Shown here: piece after piece, positions 35,941 through 44,661 of the stretch
Numbering within the stretch: position 1 is the first letter of the stretch
Layout: each line of letters opens with the position of its first letter
Source of the DNA: an uncultured Lachnospiraceae bacterium
GTDB taxonomy: Bacteria; Bacillota; Clostridia; Lachnospirales; Lachnospiraceae
Assembly: GCA_900316855.1 (NCBI GenBank)
Contig: ONEK01000014.1
Location: 1-64,000 of the forward strand
DNA length: 64,000 bases
Reading direction: 5' to 3'
Translations under genes and position numbers: made by a program
The notes under the pieces: generated by a model
What the model saw: the letters and a program-made list of their open reading frames with translations, nothing else
What the model was told of the DNA's origin: nothing
The model's database searches: none

Positions 35941-36022
35941 GGGGCGTGGCCGGCTTATGGATTTCCGAGCGAATTTTCTATGAGCGAGGGAACCATAAAC
36001 CGGCCGCTGCCCCTTATATTTT
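35941..36022 (+). terminator. Long hairpin terminator after ackA
   Basis: GGGGC..GGCCGG..TTATGG..TTCC pairs with GGGA..CCATAA..CCGGCC..GCCCC (35941-36013), followed by TTATATTTT. Confidence 0.8.
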
Positions 36023-36025
36023 CCC

Positions 36026-36053
36026 TTGACACGCGGCGAATTCGTGCTAAGAT
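36026..36053 (+). promoter_or_regulatory. Promoter of rpmF
   Basis: TTGACA (36026-36031), 16-base spacer, TAAGAT (36048-36053). Confidence 0.65.
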
Positions 36054-36097
36054 AGCTTCGTGTGTGTTTGGAATTGTTTAGAGCAAGGAGGTTCCCA

Positions 36098-36280
36098 ATG
36101 TCTATTTGCCCTAAGAATAAATCCTCGAGAAGTCACAGGGACCAGAGAAGAGCAAACTGGAAGATGTCTGCTCCCACGCTGGTGAAGTGCCCCAAGTGCG
36201 GCGCCCTGATGATGCCTCACAGAGTCTGCAGGAACTGCGGTTCCTACAACAAGAAGGAGATCATCTCCACGAACGACTGA
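36098..36280 (+). CDS. rpmF: 50S ribosomal protein L32
   Basis: 60 residues. The start MSICPKNKSSRSHRDQRRAN and the zinc ribbon KCPKCG..RVCRNCG (four Cys) identify a zinc-binding L32. ATG 36098 follows a consensus AAGGAGG. In many Firmicutes a DUF177 (YceD) gene stands directly before rpmF; here ackA and a terminator take that place. It has its own promoter and a terminator downstream. Confidence 0.97.
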   Translation: MSICPKNKSSRSHRDQRRANWKMSAPTLVKCPKCGALMMPHRVCRNCGSYNKKEIISTND

Positions 36281-36306
36281 TCGGGATTTGCAATTCCTGG
36301 AAGAAG

Positions 36307-36343
36307 AAACCGGTACGGCACAGGCTGTACCGGTTTTTCTTTT
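36307..36343 (+). terminator. Terminator of rpmF
   Basis: AAACCGGTAC pairs with GTACCGGTTT (10 bp), followed by TTCTTTT. Confidence 0.9.
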
Positions 36344-36352
36344 GCCGTTTTC

Positions 36353-36381
36353 TTGCAAAGGTCCGGCTCTCCATGTATGAT
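36353..36381 (+). promoter_or_regulatory. Promoter of the plsX superoperon
   Basis: TTGCAA (36353-36358), 17-base spacer, TATGAT (36376-36381). Confidence 0.7.
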
Positions 36382-36426
36382 AGTTATTCGTAGTAGTCTG
36401 AGCACAGGACAACAACATCATGAGGT

Positions 36427-37464
36427 ATGCGTGTGAGTGAAACCATAAATGTAGCAGTTGACGCCATGGGCGGCGACAACGCTCCGTCTGAGATTGTAAA
36501 GGGCGCCGCGGCCGCGCTTGCAGCCAATGACAATCTGAGGATAACGCTGCTGGGGTCGAAGGAGCCGGTCGGACAGGCTCTGTCCGGGCTGGATTATCCG
36601 AAGGAGAGACTGGAGCTCCATGAAACGACTGAGGTGATCGAAATGGCGGAGCCTCCGGTCAACGCCATCCGCAGGAAGAAGGACTCCTCCCTTGTTGTCG
36701 GCATGAAGCTGGTGCACGAGGGCGCGTGCGATGCGTTTGTGACCGCGGGATCCACGGGGGCGGCGCTCGTCGGCGGGCAGATTCTCGTCGGCAGGATCAA
36801 GGGCATTGAACGGCCGCCTCTTGCGCCGCTCCTTCCCACGGCGAATGGGCCGGTGCTTCTCATCGACTGCGGGGCAAACGTGGATGCACGCTCGTCCCAG
36901 CTCGTGCAGTTTGCCCAGATGGGTTCCATTTATATGGAGAAGATCGTCGGCATTCAGAATCCGCGGGTTGCGCTGTTCAATATCGGCGCGGAGGAGGAGA
37001 AGGGCAATGCCCTTGTCAAGGAGACGTTCCCGCTCCTGAAGGCGCTGGACAATATCAACTTCACGGGCAATATCGAGGCGCGTGATATCCCCGCGGGCGC
37101 GGCGGACGTCGTTGTGTGCGATGCCTTCACCGGCAATGCCATTCTGAAGATGTACGAGGGCGTCGCGAAGGTGCTGCTGTCCGAAATGAAGGCGGCGATC
37201 TATTCCGGCACCCGCGCGAAGCTCGGCGGGCTGCTGCTGAAGCCGGCACTGAAGGACACACTGAAGAAGTTTGATGTAAAATCCTACGGCGGAGCGCCGC
37301 TCCTGGGTCTTACGGGACTTGTGGTGAAGACGCACGGCTCCGCGAAGGCCATCGAGGTGCAGCACTCCATTGAGCAGTGCATCGCCTGGAAGCAGGCGGA
37401 CATCAATTCCGTCTTCATTTCCCGGATGCATCTTGTGGACCGCACGAAGACAGCCGCGGACTGA
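36427..37464 (+). CDS. plsX: Phosphate acyltransferase PlsX
   Basis: 345 residues. The start INVAVDAMGGDNAPSEIVKG, AFVTAGSTGAALVGG, LIDCGANVDAR and VCDAFTGNAILKMYEG are diagnostic. It converts acyl-ACP to acyl phosphate for PlsY (encoded at 58365), the first step of phospholipid synthesis. Start choice: GAGGT touches the ATG at 36427, so GTG 36433 two codons later has better spacing. It is the first gene of the plsX-acpP-rnc-smc-ftsY run. Confidence 0.96.
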   Translation: MRVSETINVAVDAMGGDNAPSEIVKGAAAALAANDNLRITLLGSKEPVGQALSGLDYPKERLELHETTEVIEMAEPPVNAIRRKKDSSLVVGMKLVHEGACDAFVTAGSTGAALVGGQILVGRIKGIERPPLAPLLPTANGPVLLIDCGANVDARSSQLVQFAQMGSIYMEKIVGIQNPRVALFNIGAEEEKGNALVKETFPLLKALDNINFTGNIEARDIPAGAADVVVCDAFTGNAILKMYEGVAKVLLSEMKAAIYSGTRAKLGGLLLKPALKDTLKKFDVKSYGGAPLLGLTGLVVKTHGSAKAIEVQHSIEQCIAWKQADINSVFISRMHLVDRTKTAAD

Positions 37465-37518
37465 ACAGGTTCAGCCTGAGGCGGATTGGGAAAATAAGCA
37501 AAAGAATAGGGGCAGACC

Positions 37519-37770
37519 ATGAACGAAGAATTTGAAAAGCTGAAGGGCATTATTGCCGACGTACTGAACGTGGATCCCGAGGAGATCAGGGAGGACACCA
37601 CGTTCGCGGAGGATCTCGGGGCGGATTCGCTGGATCTGTACCAGATCCTGATGGGCATTGAGGACACGTTCGGCATCACGGCAGCCGAGGACGAAATCGA
37701 TCTCGACAAGGTGAAGAAGGTTTCGGACGCGCTCCTGATGATCAAAAAGGCGACAGGAGACGCACAATGA
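37519..37770 (+). CDS. acpP: Acyl carrier protein
   Basis: 83 residues, acidic, with the phosphopantetheine attachment site LGADSLDLYQILMG (Ser37). It carries growing fatty acids as thioesters. It sits 54 bases after plsX, whose substrate is acyl-ACP, and its stop overlaps rnc as ATGA. Confidence 0.97.
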   Translation: MNEEFEKLKGIIADVLNVDPEEIREDTTFAEDLGADSLDLYQILMGIEDTFGITAAEDEIDLDKVKKVSDALLMIKKATGDAQ

Positions 37771-38474
37771 GGGAAGAGACGCCGGACGTCTCCTCTCTGG
37801 AGGAGAAAATCGGATATCACTTCAGAAACCGGTATCTTCTGATGTGCGCGCTTTGCCACACATCCTACGCCAACGAGCAGAAAACGACCGGATACGAGGA
37901 TTACGAGCGGCTGGAGTTTCTGGGGGACGCGGTGCTGGAAATGGTTTCCAGCGCGTTCCTGTATAAGAAGTATCCGGAAAAGCACGAGGGCGAGATGACG
38001 AAGCTTCGTTCCTCCCTTGTGTGTGAGCCTGCGCTTGCCTACTGTGCGCGGGACATTGATCTCGAGAAGTATATCCTCCTCGGCAAGGGCGAGGAGAGCG
38101 GCGGCGGCCGTTCGAAGGATTCGATCGTCAGCGACGTCATGGAGGCCGTGATCGGAGCCATGTACCTCGATTCCGGGGGCGTGGAGGAACCGACGAGGTA
38201 TATCCTGAAATTCATTCTCTCCGATCTCGAGGGCAAGCTCCTGTTCTATGACGCCAAGTCCAACCTTCAGGAGGCCTGCCAGAAATCCGGCCATGAGGTC
38301 AGCTACGAGATCATCGCGGAGGAAGGCCCGTGCCATCAGCGGAGCTATACGGCTTCCATCCGGGTGGACGGCAGGGAAGTCCGTCAGGGGAAAGGCCGCT
38401 CGAAGAAAGCGGCCGAGCAGGACGGCGCCTACAGCGTCCTCCTGGACCTGCGCGCCGGGAAGTTTTGTTTATAA
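37767..38474 (+). CDS. rnc: Ribonuclease III
   Basis: 235 residues. The RNase III signature ERLEFLGDAVLEMV (Glu50, Asp54) and the second acidic cluster DVMEAVIGAMYLDSG are complete; residues from about 162 form a double-stranded RNA-binding domain ending KGRSKKAAEQDGAYSVL. It cleaves rRNA precursors and structured RNAs. The start overlaps acpP by four bases. smc follows after 17 bases. Confidence 0.97.
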   Translation: MREETPDVSSLEEKIGYHFRNRYLLMCALCHTSYANEQKTTGYEDYERLEFLGDAVLEMVSSAFLYKKYPEKHEGEMTKLRSSLVCEPALAYCARDIDLEKYILLGKGEESGGGRSKDSIVSDVMEAVIGAMYLDSGGVEEPTRYILKFILSDLEGKLLFYDAKSNLQEACQKSGHEVSYEIIAEEGPCHQRSYTASIRVDGREVRQGKGRSKKAAEQDGAYSVLLDLRAGKFCL

Positions 38475-38491
38475 ACTATAAAGAGGTAAAT

Positions 38492-41400
38492 TTGTATTTA
38501 AAAAGTATCGAAATCCAGGGATTCAAATCCTTTGCCAACAAGATCCGTCTCGAGTTTCACAACGGCTTTACGGCCATTGTGGGCCCGAACGGCTCCGGCA
38601 AATCCAACGTCGGCGACGCTGTCCGCTGGGTGCTGGGCGAGCAGCGCGTGAAGCAGCTGCGCGGCGGCTCCATGCAGGACGTCATCTTCTCCGGGACAGA
38701 GCTGAGAAAGCCTCTGTCCTCCTGTTATGTTGCCATCACGCTCGACAACTCCGACCACAAGCTGCCCGTCGGCTATGACGAGGTCACGGTCGCCCGAAGG
38801 CTCTATCGGAGCGGCGAGTCGGAGTATCTGATCAACGGCGTCCAGGTCCGTCTGCGCGACGTACAGGAGATGTTTTACGACACGGGCATCGGCAAGGAAG
38901 GCTATTCCATCATCGGCCAGGGCCAGATCGAGAAGATACTCTCCGACAGGCCGGAGGACCGCAGGGAGCTGTTCGATGAAGCGGCCGGCATTGTGAAATT
39001 CAAGAGGAGGAAGGAAGCCTCCCTGAAAAAGCTCGACAGCGAGAAGGCCAATCTCCTCCGGATCAATGACATCCTCTCCGAGCTCGAGAAGCAGGTAGGC
39101 CCTCTCGAGAAGCAGGCCCAGAAGGCGAGAATCTACCTCGACACCCGTGAGCAGCTCAAAAGGTACGACGTCAACATCTTCCTCATGGAGAACGCGCAGC
39201 TGACGTCGGACATGGACAGCACGAGCCGTGACCTCGCGAACGCGCAGGCTGAGCTGGACCAGGCGACACAGAAGTTTGAGGATTCGAAAGCCTCCTACCT
39301 GAAGGTACAGGAGGAGCTTGCCGGTCTCGAGCAGAAGATCGAGGACGCGCGCAATCAGGTGACGAACGCCAGTGTTGTCCGCAAGAAGCTTGAGGGCGAC
39401 ATCAAGGTATACGAGGAACAGATCCGCTCCGCACAATCGAACGCGGAGCATTTCACGTCGCGCAGAGAGACCGTCACACAGGAAATCGGACAGAAAACAG
39501 AGGAACGCGACGGCGTTCTGATTTCGCGTGCCAATATCGACGATGAGATCGCACAGCTGACCAGGGAGCGTGAAGATGCGCAAAGCGAGCTAAAGAGCGT
39601 GCAGGAGAGGGCGCGCGCCCTCGATGATGCCATCGAGCAGAAGCGGTCCGGGCTCATGGACAACCTGAATTCCCGCGCCGGCATCAGGGCGAGGCAGGCC
39701 GCGCTCGCCGCGAGGAAGGAGCAGTACGAGGTCCGCAAATCCGAGCTCACGGGCAGGCTCGTGCAGGCTTCCTCGGACGAGGAGGAGCACGACCGCGAGA
39801 TCGAACGCCTGAAGGCTGTGTTCGAACAGATCGTTAATGAGACGGCAGACCTCAATGACAGGGCGAAGGACATCGAGGCGCAGATCGCGGGGAAGAAGGA
39901 AGAACTGACCCGCAGCGATGAAGCGCTGCACGAGGCGGAGATCGAATATCACCGTCATAAATCCCGTCTCGACGCCCTCGTCAACATGACGGAGCGCTAT
40001 GAGGGCTTCGGCGGTGCCATCCGGCGTGTCATGCAGGAGAAGGACCATAACCCCGGCGTCATCGGCGTCGTTGCCGACCTCATCAAGACCGAACCGAAAT
40101 ACGAGACCGCGATTGAGACAGCCCTCGGCGGCAGCATCCAGAACATTGTCGCGGATAACGAGGAGACCGTCAAACACCTCATCGGCATCTTGAAGAGCGA
40201 GAAATGCGGCAAGGCGACGTTCCTGCCGCTGACTGCCATCCGCAGTCCGCAGCCGTTCAATATGAACGGAGCCCTGGCGGAGCGGGGTGTCATCGGCACC
40301 GCGGACACCCTCGTGAAAACCGCGCCGGAATATACCGATGTTGCGAGAAACCTCCTCGGCAGGACACTGATCGTCGACAGCTACGATCACGCGAAGGACA
40401 TCAGCCGCAAATATCATCAGCGGATCCGCATGGTAACGCTTGAGGGCGAGCTGTTCAACGCCGGCGGCTCCATCAGCGGCGGCGCGTTCCGCAACAGCTC
40501 GAACCTTCTGGGCAGACGCCGCGAGATCGCGGAGCTCGAAAAGCGCGTCCGCGAGTGCAGGGAGCATCAGGAGGAGCTGGAGGAAGGCATTCAGTCCATC
40601 AAGGATGCCAGGAACGTCCTGCGCGCGAAGCTCGAAACCATCCGTGTGGACCTGCAGAGCAAATCCATCGAGCAGAACACCGCCCGCCTCAATATCGAGA
40701 ACGAACAGGAGCGGAAGAAGGAATCGTCCGAGGGGTATGATTCCCTCCGCGCCGAGAACGAGGCGATTGAGCAGACAAAGGCAGACCTCGGGAAGGAAGA
40801 GGCCGCGATCGAGAAGGAGCTGAAGCAATCCGATTTGTTCGAGCAGAATACGAACGAGGAGCTGAAGAACCTGCAGGAGCAGCAGAAGGCGGTACAGGCA
40901 GACGTCTCCGCAAAATCGGACACCGTGTCCCGCTGGGACATCGAGATCGAGAAGCAGCGCCAGAAGCAGACGTTCGAGAACCAGGAGCTGTCCCGGATCG
41001 ACGCGGAGCTGGAGCGCCTTAAGTCCGAGCTGAACGAGCTTTTGCAGAGCCTTCGGTCCGGCACGGGTGACATCTCCGAAAAGCAGGCCAAGATCGAGGA
41101 GACGAAGAAGACCATCGAGGCCTCCATCCGCGCGAAGGAGGAATCCGAGCAGCTCCTTGCAAGGGCAAATGACCACCGGGAGGAGCTGAACCGTCAGCAG
41201 GCTCAGTTCCTGAACGACCGCGACCGCCTTTCAGGCGAGAAGGCGGACCTCGACAAGGAGGTTTACCGCCTGCAGGCGAAGAAGGAGAAGGTTCAGGATT
41301 TACTCGAGGAAAAGATCAATTACATGTGGGCGGAGTATGAGATCACGCTCTCGCAGGCGGCACAGCTCAGGGACCCTGATATGACGGATCTTCCTGCCAT

Positions 41401-42055
41401 GAAGAAGCAGTCCTCGTCCCTGAAGGATACGATCCGGAGCCTTGGCAGCGTCAACGTCAACGCGATCGGGGAGTATCAGCAGGTCAGCGAGCGCTACAGC
41501 TTCATGAAGAACCAGCACGACGATATCGTCAGGGCAACGGAGTCGCTTGAGCAGATCATCACGGAGCTCGACACTAAGATGCGCCGGCAGTTCCGGACCC
41601 AGTTCGCGCGGATTCAGGAGGAATTCGACAGGGTATTCAAAGAGCTGTTCGGCGGAGGCTCCGGCCGGCTCGAGCTCATGGAGGGCGAGGATATTCTGGA
41701 AGCGGGCGTGCGCGTCATTGCGCAGCCGCCGGGCAAGAAGCTTGTCAACATGATGCAGATGTCCGGCGGGGAGAAATCCCTGACCGCCATTTCGCTCCTT
41801 TTCGCCATCCAGAACCTGAAGCCTTCCCCGTTCTGCCTGCTCGATGAAATCGAGGCGGCGCTGGACGAGAGTAACGTGGAGCGCTTCGCGAACTATATTC
41901 ACAAGCTGACGAAGAACACACAGTTCATCGTGATCACGCACCGGCGCGGCACCATGGATGCAGCGGACCGCCTCTACGGCATCACGATGCAGGAAAAGGG
42001 CGTCTCAACCCTGGTTTCCGTCAGCCTCATCGACGAGGAAGACATTGCGTCATGA
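38492..42055 (+). CDS. smc: Chromosome segregation ATPase SMC
   Basis: 1187 residues from a TTG start at 38492, which follows AAGAGGTAAA and matches the conserved YLKSIEIQGFKSFA opening; an upstream in-frame ATG (38330) lies inside rnc. Walker A GPNGSGKSNV is at 31-40. Long coiled coils flank a hinge (about 510-660, YEGFGGAIRRVMQE onward). The ABC signature MSGGEKSLTAISL and Walker B PFCLLDEIEAALDE are near the C-terminus. It condenses and segregates the chromosome with ScpAB. The stop overlaps ftsY as ATGA. Confidence 0.97.
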   Translation: MYLKSIEIQGFKSFANKIRLEFHNGFTAIVGPNGSGKSNVGDAVRWVLGEQRVKQLRGGSMQDVIFSGTELRKPLSSCYVAITLDNSDHKLPVGYDEVTVARRLYRSGESEYLINGVQVRLRDVQEMFYDTGIGKEGYSIIGQGQIEKILSDRPEDRRELFDEAAGIVKFKRRKEASLKKLDSEKANLLRINDILSELEKQVGPLEKQAQKARIYLDTREQLKRYDVNIFLMENAQLTSDMDSTSRDLANAQAELDQATQKFEDSKASYLKVQEELAGLEQKIEDARNQVTNASVVRKKLEGDIKVYEEQIRSAQSNAEHFTSRRETVTQEIGQKTEERDGVLISRANIDDEIAQLTREREDAQSELKSVQERARALDDAIEQKRSGLMDNLNSRAGIRARQAALAARKEQYEVRKSELTGRLVQASSDEEEHDREIERLKAVFEQIVNETADLNDRAKDIEAQIAGKKEELTRSDEALHEAEIEYHRHKSRLDALVNMTERYEGFGGAIRRVMQEKDHNPGVIGVVADLIKTEPKYETAIETALGGSIQNIVADNEETVKHLIGILKSEKCGKATFLPLTAIRSPQPFNMNGALAERGVIGTADTLVKTAPEYTDVARNLLGRTLIVDSYDHAKDISRKYHQRIRMVTLEGELFNAGGSISGGAFRNSSNLLGRRREIAELEKRVRECREHQEELEEGIQSIKDARNVLRAKLETIRVDLQSKSIEQNTARLNIENEQERKKESSEGYDSLRAENEAIEQTKADLGKEEAAIEKELKQSDLFEQNTNEELKNLQEQQKAVQADVSAKSDTVSRWDIEIEKQRQKQTFENQELSRIDAELERLKSELNELLQSLRSGTGDISEKQAKIEETKKTIEASIRAKEESEQLLARANDHREELNRQQAQFLNDRDRLSGEKADLDKEVYRLQAKKEKVQDLLEEKINYMWAEYEITLSQAAQLRDPDMTDLPAMKKQSSSLKDTIRSLGSVNVNAIGEYQQVSERYSFMKNQHDDIVRATESLEQIITELDTKMRRQFRTQFARIQEEFDRVFKELFGGGSGRLELMEGEDILEAGVRVIAQPPGKKLVNMMQMSGGEKSLTAISLLFAIQNLKPSPFCLLDEIEAALDESNVERFANYIHKLTKNTQFIVITHRRGTMDAADRLYGITMQEKGVSTLVSVSLIDEEDIAS

Positions 42056-43077
42056 ATGAACCACAGGAAGAGGGGAAAAAGAAAAAGGGCCTGTTCGCCC
42101 GCCTGAAGGAGGGACTGTCGAAGACCCGCAGCAGCATCACATCCGGCATGGACCGGATCTTCTCCGGCTACTCCGAGATCGATGACGATTTCTACGAGGA
42201 TCTCGAAGAGGTCATGATCATGGCGGATATCGGCGTGAACGCGACCGACAGCATCCTCGGGCGGCTGAAAAAGCAGGTCCGGGAGCAGCACATCAAGGAT
42301 CCGGCGTCCTGCCGGGAGCTTCTGGTGCAGGATATCCGGGACCAGATGAACGTGGAGCCGGATGCCTATGATTTCGAGCAGGGTCCCTCCGTCATGCTGA
42401 TTATCGGTGTCAACGGGGTCGGCAAAACCACTTCGGTCGGCAAGCTGGCCTCCCTTTACAGGCAGGAGGGCAAAAAGGTCCTGATTGCCGCCGCGGACAC
42501 ATTCCGTGCCGCCGCAGCGGAGCAGATTGACGAATGGGGCAGGCGGGCGGATGTGGACGTCATCGGAGCAGGCGCCGGCGCGGACCCCGCGAGTGTCGTA
42601 TACGACGCCGTGAATGCAGCGAAGGCAAGGAAGGCCGATCTGCTCCTTGTCGATACCGCGGGCAGGCTCCATAACAAGAAAAACCTCATGGCGGAGCTGG
42701 CGAAGATCGACCGTGTCATCACACGGGAATGGCCGCAGGCCAGGCGCGAAAACCTCGTGGTGCTTGACGGCGCGACCGGTCAGAACGCGCTCTCGCAGGC
42801 AAGGGAGTTCGCCGGGGTTACGAATCTTACCGGCATCATCCTGACGAAGATGGACGGAACCGCCAGAGGCGGCGTAGCCGTTGCCATACAGTCCGAACTT
42901 GACATCCCCGTGAAGTTCATCGGCGTCGGCGAGAAGACCGGCGACCTGCAAAAGTTTGATCCGGACGCGTATGTCAGGGCTCTTTTCGAGAGGGATGACC
43001 CGGAGGAGGATTTGATTGAAGCATCAGAGACTTCGTCACGCGGCGAAAAACCAGAAGATTCATCCGAAGAAGCGTAG
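42052..43077 (+). CDS. ftsY: Signal recognition particle receptor FtsY
   Basis: 341 residues with a very short lysine-rich A domain. The NG domain shows GVNGVGKTTSVGKLA (119-133), AADTFRAAAAEQ, DTAGRLHNK and LTKMDGTARGG. It docks the SRP-ribosome complex at the membrane; its partner Ffh is encoded at 44662. The last 62 bases overlap the start of the lysozyme gene in another frame. The C-terminal tail after about residue 320 is acidic and likely disordered. Confidence 0.97.
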   Translation: MNEPQEEGKKKKGLFARLKEGLSKTRSSITSGMDRIFSGYSEIDDDFYEDLEEVMIMADIGVNATDSILGRLKKQVREQHIKDPASCRELLVQDIRDQMNVEPDAYDFEQGPSVMLIIGVNGVGKTTSVGKLASLYRQEGKKVLIAAADTFRAAAAEQIDEWGRRADVDVIGAGAGADPASVVYDAVNAAKARKADLLLVDTAGRLHNKKNLMAELAKIDRVITREWPQARRENLVVLDGATGQNALSQAREFAGVTNLTGIILTKMDGTARGGVAVAIQSELDIPVKFIGVGEKTGDLQKFDPDAYVRALFERDDPEEDLIEASETSSRGEKPEDSSEEA

Positions 43078-44161
43078 GGTAGCGGAGAAAAATCCGAACA
43101 CGGAGCGCACGCTGTACCTTGTGAACATCATCCTGCTGTGCATCGTCACACTGGGCGCGCTGGGCGCAGGAGCCCTTTTCACCTGGAGGTATCTGACGCT
43201 TTCCTCCCGTGTTGCGGGACTTGAGGAAAACGTCGCTTCCCTCACGAAGGAGCGGGATGAGCGCTATACTAAGGAGCAGCTCGACGCCGATGTGGCCAGG
43301 GCACAGGAGAACGCCCGCGTAAGCGAGCGGCGCGCCGTCATGACCCAGATCCAGTCCTCGCTCGAATCCGGCAATTCCACGGCTTCCATGCTGCGGAATC
43401 TGTTTTCGGATGACATTGTTGTTGCCTCCGGCGGCAAATATTACTTCTATCCGGTTCTCGACAAGGTTCCTGTCAACCCCTATACGAGCACCGATTTCCG
43501 GCTCGATGACGCGGGCTTTCTGCAGTATCAGGGCGCGGATGACACCATTACCGTGACGAACGGGATCGATGTCAGCGCCTCCAGCGGCCGGATTGACTGG
43601 GCATCGGTTGCGGATGACGGCATCAGCTATGCCATTGTTGCGGCCGGAAGCCGGGATGAGGACGGCCTGATCCGCAATGACGCCAATTTTGTCACCAATA
43701 TGGACGAAGCCCTGTCCCATCACATCGCGGTCGGCGCATACTGGATCCTGTCCGCGAAGGACGAAACAGAAGCGCAGAAGGAAGCGGAGCACTTCGTTTC
43801 CCTGCTGGAGAATTATCAGGACAGGATCAAGATGCCTGTCGCGGTCTGGCTGGAAACGCCCGAGGCGGGCACCAGACTCGAATCCCTTACGCAGAACGAC
43901 TGGACGGAGAACGTAAAGATCTTCTGCAGCATCATTGAACGCGCCGGCTACCGGAGCGTCATCTACGGAAGCCTTGCCTCGTTCGTCATGCAGACGGACC
44001 CCGGAAGACTGCAGAATTACGACCGCTGGATCGCGCAAAACGACTCCGGTCTCTATTTCCCCTATGACTTTGTCATGTGGCAGTATTCCGGCTCCGGGAC
44101 GGTCAAGGGCATCGATTCCGATGTGAATTTTGACGCGCTGATCTCCCGGAAGGCACAGTGA
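43016..44161 (+). CDS. Membrane-anchored GH25 family lysozyme (muramidase)
   Basis: 381 residues from TTG 43016, preceded by CGGAGGAGGATT. A basic N-terminus (to about 30) precedes one membrane helix (about 33-56), then a coiled region (65-110) and the GH25 domain from about 183: NGIDVSASSGRIDW with the first catalytic Asp, AVGAYWILSA, the strand MPVAVWLETP that carries the Glu, FVMWQYSGSGTVKGIDSDVNFD. It should cut peptidoglycan outside the membrane. Usual GH25 has DxE in the strand; here it reads WLE. The gene interrupts the usual ftsY-ylxM order. Confidence 0.87.
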   Translation: MKHQRLRHAAKNQKIHPKKRRVAEKNPNTERTLYLVNIILLCIVTLGALGAGALFTWRYLTLSSRVAGLEENVASLTKERDERYTKEQLDADVARAQENARVSERRAVMTQIQSSLESGNSTASMLRNLFSDDIVVASGGKYYFYPVLDKVPVNPYTSTDFRLDDAGFLQYQGADDTITVTNGIDVSASSGRIDWASVADDGISYAIVAAGSRDEDGLIRNDANFVTNMDEALSHHIAVGAYWILSAKDETEAQKEAEHFVSLLENYQDRIKMPVAVWLETPEAGTRLESLTQNDWTENVKIFCSIIERAGYRSVIYGSLASFVMQTDPGRLQNYDRWIAQNDSGLYFPYDFVMWQYSGSGTVKGIDSDVNFDALISRKAQ

Positions 44162-44254
44162 GCGCGTAAGCCTTCAGGAAAATCACAGGGAGGGCACGGG
44201 TAACCCGGTCCGCCCCGGCTCACCGCAGAGGGAGCCGCAGCCTCGACAGTGCGC

Positions 44255-44282
44255 GGGTGTCAAGAAAAAATACTTGACACCC
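44255..44282 (+). terminator. 10-bp inverted repeat: terminator overlapping the next promoter
   Basis: GGGTGTCAAG (44255-44264) and CTTGACACCC (44273-44282) are perfect inverted repeats around AAAAAATA, followed by GTATTTTATT. The right arm contains the -35 box of the ylxM promoter. It may be a terminator for the lysozyme gene, an operator, or both. The rest of 44162-44254 has no feature I recognise. Confidence 0.6.
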
Positions 44283-44301
44283 GTATTTTATTGCTTATAA
44301 T
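44274..44301 (+). promoter_or_regulatory. Strong sigma-A promoter of ylxM-ffh
   Basis: TTGACA (44274-44279), 16-base spacer, TATAAT (44296-44301), both at consensus. The start of transcription falls only a few bases before ATG 44311, so the leader is nearly absent. Confidence 0.8.
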
Positions 44302-44310
44302 GGTGAAAGT

Positions 44311-44643
44311 ATGGACAAAATCGTGGAAAACGGAATGCTCTATGACTTCTATGGAACGATGCTCACCGGGCATCAGCAGGAGATCATGGAGATGGCCGTT
44401 TACCGGGATCTGTCCCTGAGCGAGATTGCACAGGCGGAAGGCATCAGCCGTCAGGCAGTCAGCGACCTGCTCCGCAGGGCGTCGGCCGAGATGCAGCGGT
44501 ACGAGGACCATCTGCATCTTGTCGAACGTTTCCGCAGGGTCGGCGTCATCCTCGATGACATCGGGGAGAAAGCCGGCGCGGGCGAAAGCGTCCCGTCATC
44601 GTTTCTGCTTCAGGCAGTTGCTGCCATCCGGAAGGAGCTGTAA
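44311..44643 (+). CDS. ylxM: YlxM-family helix-turn-helix protein
   Basis: 110 residues. A sigma-70 region 4-like helix-turn-helix spans about 20-65 (LTGHQQEIMEMAVYRDLSLS, then EIAQAEGISRQAVSDLLRRA). In Firmicutes it is regularly next to ffh and is thought to influence the SRP cycle. The leader is extremely short; GTGAAAG stands before the ATG. ffh follows after 18 bases. Confidence 0.93.
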   Translation: MDKIVENGMLYDFYGTMLTGHQQEIMEMAVYRDLSLSEIAQAEGISRQAVSDLLRRASAEMQRYEDHLHLVERFRRVGVILDDIGEKAGAGESVPSSFLLQAVAAIRKEL

Positions 44644-44661
44644 GCGGGCGAAGGGGTTTTC

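Noticed and set aside
44162..44254. SRP (4.5S/6S-type) RNA before ylxM
   Set aside because: Position near ffh suggested it, but the conserved SRP helix 8 sequence (GGAAG..GCAGCC-type) is not there.
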